A stretch of DNA of 64,000 nucleotides from Zantedeschia hybrid cultivar (Eukaryota; Streptophyta; Magnoliopsida; Alismatales; Araceae): the NCBI GenBank assembly GCA_030544215.1, contig JARZZO010000009.1, forward strand, positions 56,725,129-56,789,128, in the 5' to 3' direction. Made by a program: the position numbers and the translations under genes. Under the pieces are notes generated by a model. That model saw only the letters and a program-made list of their open reading frames with translations, was not told the DNA's origin and searched no databases. Below are positions 60,421 through 64,000 of the stretch, piece after piece; position 1 is the first letter of the stretch, and every line of letters begins with the position of its first letter.

Positions 60421-61119
60421 TTATGGAAGTGTGCTAGATCAGCATGCAATGCATGATCAGAAGATCTGGGTCAAGGTCGGCACTAGCCAATCCAATCCTT
60501 GCCTGAAAATTGGGGAAACTATATCAGACCAAAATTGGCTAGGTCACCTAATCTGACCTTAATCTGAATCAATCGAGCCCAATCCAGCTAGATCCAACTG
60601 GGGTGAGGGAGGTTCAAAACAACTGCTACCCTTCCTCATCTTGTGTTAGCAACAGAGAGCAGCAGCAACAATCAGCTTTGCCCCAGCCCACCACAACCAC
60701 CCATGTGGCTAATCCCTCTAGCCCTTTACTTGGCCTTGGCAATGAGATAAAAAAAAATAACTGACGACACAATAGCAAATGAATGAGGAGAACCAGAAGA
60801 GGCTGAAAAAAGGACCAACAGAGCATCATCATGGCAACGACCTTTTCTTCTTTTCTTTTATAGAAAGTAGGGTCAGTGCTATCGAGGAATAAGGAGGTGC
60901 AGATTGGTTAAAAAGGTTTCAATTTCTAAAAAAATGTATAAAATTATTTATATACTTATCATTATTACTCATGGAAACAATTTTATTTTGTATAAATACT
61001 TTTTGATCCACAAAAATACATTTTATTGTGCTTTTGCCTCAGATTCTCTTTTGAAAGTGGATAGTACCAAAAAAATGAATTAAATGAAGAAAAGGCATAT
61101 ATAAGTGTGAAGGATATAT

Positions 61120-62080
61120 GCTCTCAAAAAATCCCTCTAATAAAACCACACCAAAACTATGTCACGCTCTATCCTCTCATCATCATAATCAACATCAAAG
61201 CGCTATCCCATCTATTTGGGGTCGGCTACATGAATGTTGTCCCGCCATCTTAATCTATCCAATGCCAAACTTGATAACACGTAGCAATGCCAAATCCTTT
61301 ATAATTATACCTAACCACCACATCTTAGGTCTTCCTCGATGTCTTCTGTCCTCTTCTACTCTAATTTGATCATACATCTTAACTGATGCTGAACTTCGGG
61401 GATGATGTACATGACCAAACCATCACAGCCTATTCTCCGTAAGCTTAATGTCGATAGAAGCTACACCTAAATACTTATATATATATTCATTCATAATTTT
61501 ATCTTTTTTAGTCTTACCACACATCTACCTCAACAACCTCATCTTAGCAAGACAAAATTTTTGCACATGATCCTTTCTCGCAGCCCAACACTCCGAACCT
61601 TATAACATAGCAGGCCTCACAGGTGTCCTATGAAACTTACCTTTGAGTTTTAAATGGACCCGTCGATAACAAAGGACTCCAGATGCACTTTTCCACTTTA
61701 ACCAACTTGCCTTGACTATGTGAGTGACGTCTTTTTAGATCTCTCCATTATTTTGAATAATAGATCCTAAATATCAAAAGTTACTACTTTTAGGAATAAC
61801 TTGACCTTCGATAGTAACTAAATCCACTCGATCCGCCTTTCTATTATTGAAATTACATTTCATGTACTCTGACTTAGTTTGACTAACCTTAAAGTCTTTA
61901 GATTCCAACGTAGCCCTTCACTGTTCTAATTTATCATTCAAGCTCTTAATATCCCCATTAACTAAAATAATATCATCTACATATAACATACACCAATAAC
62001 TAACGTAAAGAGATAATGCTGATCATTAATGTAATCTAATAGTAACAAGGAACTCAAACGTCTCTCCAATAATAGTCATC
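61120..62080 (-). pseudogene. LINE reverse-transcriptase 3' half, decayed
   Basis: Reading the minus strand: LYVDDIILVNGDIKSLNDKLE near 61970, then SKTSEYMKCNF-like, YLGSIIQNNGE, LKWKSASGVLCYRR, LKLKGKFHRTPVRPAML, GSECWAARKDH, then RLRWFGHV- and RRGRPKMWW-like remnants. Stops are frequent. This is the plant LINE ORF2 family with the ECWA-K and WFGHV tail. Confidence 0.85.
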
Positions 62081-62149
62081 ACGCTAGTATAAGCCCTCTC
62101 ATATATATCTCTAATCATGTAGATCTATCCTCTCAAAAAAGACAAAAAA

Positions 62150-62600
62150 GACAATTGTGTGTCATGTATATTACCAAGGAGCCTACCCCACTCCCTCACA
62201 CTCTCACAAATGAGAGACACCAATCTGTTGGATGTTCGGGTATCCCTCCCAAAAATTTTGGAGCGCTGATCAACCCAAGTAGTCCCCACAGTAGCATGGA
62301 AGATCAGCCACCAACTCTCTCGTCCCTCCACCCCTGGAGATCCATCTTCGTTTCCATCCTAGGAGCAGCCTCTCCATTTCATGTGGCAGCTGATACACAC
62401 TATATTTTATCAAACAATTGGTTCCAAACCTCCACGGAAAAGAAGTAGAGAATAGATGGTTCAAGGTCTCCTCCACTTCGTCACACAAGCAGCAAGTTGT
62501 ACTCACCTTCTCCATGAAGCTCACCAGCCAGCCACAACTAGTGAATCTACCATGAGGATCCCTACACATCACGATCCGCACCTCCACTATAATTTTACCT
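62150..62600 (-). pseudogene. LINE C-terminal zinc-binding (zf-RVT) fragment
   Basis: The minus frame reads GRFTSCGWLVSFMEK, then CCLCDEVEETLNHLF (the CxxC..H motif of zf-RVT), and further on TTWVDQRSKIFGRDTRTSN, the W-RN-RIF-like end of plant LINE ORF2. It breaks after about 105 residues and continues in another frame. Confidence 0.72.
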
Positions 62601-64000
62601 TAGTTCATGTCACTTAACACCCTGTCTAATCTGGAAGCCACCCACTCAATCCCATATTTCTTAACAAAAAGGGTAGATGGATTTCATGACTACAAGTCTA
62701 TCAATTTGTTGAATGGGGTTTTATATCATCATTATAGAGATGCTAGCCTTGAGGCTGACAGAGAGGGTGGTCAACTGAAAACCAAGTCCCTTTATGATAG
62801 GAGATGTGTGAGATCTTTCTTGTGCCCTATGAGCGCATCAATGGAATGAAGCATCAGCAGAGAGAACTGGTTCTCAAGCTAAGACTTTTAGGAGGCATAG
62901 GATAGAGTAAGTTTTCATGATAGGTGAGTAGGCTACATCAAGCTAAGACGTTTAGGAGGCATATGATAGAGGGAATATCTCTTCCAGCTGCTATCTCCTT
63001 TTTGGGTTTTGATGATAGGTGAGTAGGCTAGATCAAGCTCTATATTACATCAGCCAAATTTGCAGTTTTTGTAAATGGGGAACCATCAATCTCCTTTTAT
63101 AGTGAAAGAGGCCTCGGACAGGAAGATCCCATGTTTCCACTCATATTTGTCTTGGTTGCTAAGCTACTAGGTAGATTGTGGTAGTAGATTGTGGAAGGGG
63201 TCGAGCCCTTTAAGGTAATCAACAAGTCTTAGATGCATGTGCAAGTAATGCAAGTTACTCATCTTTAATATGCAACTGATTTTATCCTCCTTGTAATTGA
63301 GAAGGACCAGTAACCTATGATCAGATAAATGGTAGAATACATGGAAGAGGTGGGTGGACTAAAAATGAGAAGAGCATGACAGCTGGGTTGCTGGGGTTAA
63401 CATGGTGTAAGGGGATGTTACTAAGGTTGTTGCAATCCTTGGAGTGGTGGGGAGCTTCTATTATCACACTCAGTGCTGCCTCTGACTGCAGGTAGAATAC
63501 ACTATAGGCAATGGGAAAGGATAGTACCGAAATTTAGTGCAAGTCTAAGCAAGATGAAAAGGGAGGCTTTAATTTTATGAAGGGACTGGTCCTTTGCAGA
63601 TCAGTGTTGTTTAGCTCAAGGTTGGTTGTATCGTTGGATTGGTACGACTTGGTTTTCCGAGATACGAAGTCCTATCCATCCAACTTGGTATGACTTGGTC
63701 CGACTCGTACAAGTCAAGCACAAGTCGGACCGACTCAGGACATCTCATAAACCTGAAAAACCAATTACTCATACAAGTCGCATTGAGTCACATCGAGTCG
63801 GCAACCATGGTTTAGCTTACCTATCTACTTCTCATTCAAAAATCCTGAAACAATGGGAAGAAAGTTGGAGTCTACAGAGTAGGTTCTTTTGGCATGGTAG
63901 TGGGGGCAAATGCAGAGAATGGCATGATATTGATTGGAGGAGAGCATGCAAAAGCAACAACAATCATGTGGCAAAGGTGATGCGGGAGAGCAGGGGGGGG
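62600..64000 (+). pseudogene. LINE (L1-like) ORF2 fragment running off the window
   Basis: On the plus strand: DYKSINLLNGVL near 62690 (from a PISLLNGVLK-type motif), SAKFAVFVNGEPSISFYSERGLGQEDPMFPLIFVL near 63050-63155 (RT motif with RGLGQ-DP), a decayed YADD box near 63265 (YATDFILLV), and WHGSGGKCREWHDIDWRRAC near 63890. It has multiple stops and frameshifts. About 63600-63810 is an apparent insertion rich in GACTCG/AAGTCG words. A local duplication (AAGCTAAGACKTTTAGGAGG at about 62878 and 62940) lies inside. Confidence 0.8.

Noticed and set aside
61118..61369. Plus-strand 83-residue frame often seen as a hypothetical protein
   Set aside because: It is antisense to the LINE reverse-transcriptase tail (GSECWA..WFGHV region) on the minus strand.
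1..64000. CRISPR arrays, operons, tRNA or rRNA genes
   Set aside because: No direct-repeat/spacer pattern, no prokaryotic gene packing and no tRNA-like A/B boxes with a cloverleaf were recognised; the repeats present are retroelement parts and MITEs.

Overview
This is plant nuclear DNA: introns with GT..AG borders, two split host genes, and many LTR retrotransposons, LINE fragments and MITEs. The host genes look like a monocot's (HD-ZIP IV and AP-5 zeta coding style, LTR types), but I cannot name the species. No tRNA, rRNA, CRISPR or prokaryotic features were seen.

Layout. (1) 1-17921 holds two related Ty1/copia elements placed tail to tail. The plus-strand copy (1-7201) is cut by the window edge and badly decayed. 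The minus-strand copy (8654-17916) is complete, with ~1.5 kb LTRs, a primer-binding site and a perfect 5-bp target duplication (CATAT). Both lack the core of gag and both carry the same amber codon in reverse transcriptase, so they look like a non-autonomous family moved in trans. (2) 20536-22650 and 23817-25984 are two independent solo LTRs, each with its own target duplication. Both carry arrays of exactly 30-bp hairpin modules. (3) 28100-32480 is an old, heavily mutated copia relic. (4) 36440-49190 is an HD-ZIP class IV gene (HDG2/ATML1-like epidermal regulator) on the plus strand. I can assemble it exon by exon into a 757-residue protein (or 762 with another first exon). It has two alternative first coding exons and an L1 box about 0.9 kb upstream. 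(5) 51740-53140 is repeat-derived sequence. (6) 54030-59757 is the C-terminal part of an AP-5 complex subunit zeta (AP5Z1/SPG48-like) gene on the minus strand, with MITEs and a LINE fragment in its introns. Its N-terminal exons are not seen. (7) 57570-57895 and 60026-64000 contain LINE reverse-transcriptase remnants on both strands and one unidentified broken coding fragment.

The two host genes have unrelated jobs: epidermal (L1 layer) transcription control, and endosomal/lysosomal sorting. They converge on a repeat-rich interval (49200-53600). The most unusual signals are the 30-bp hairpin modules with C-box-like GACGTC cores in the solo LTRs, the four- to five-fold leader motif conserved in position in both copia elements, the shared defects of those elements, and the dual N-termini of the HD-ZIP gene.
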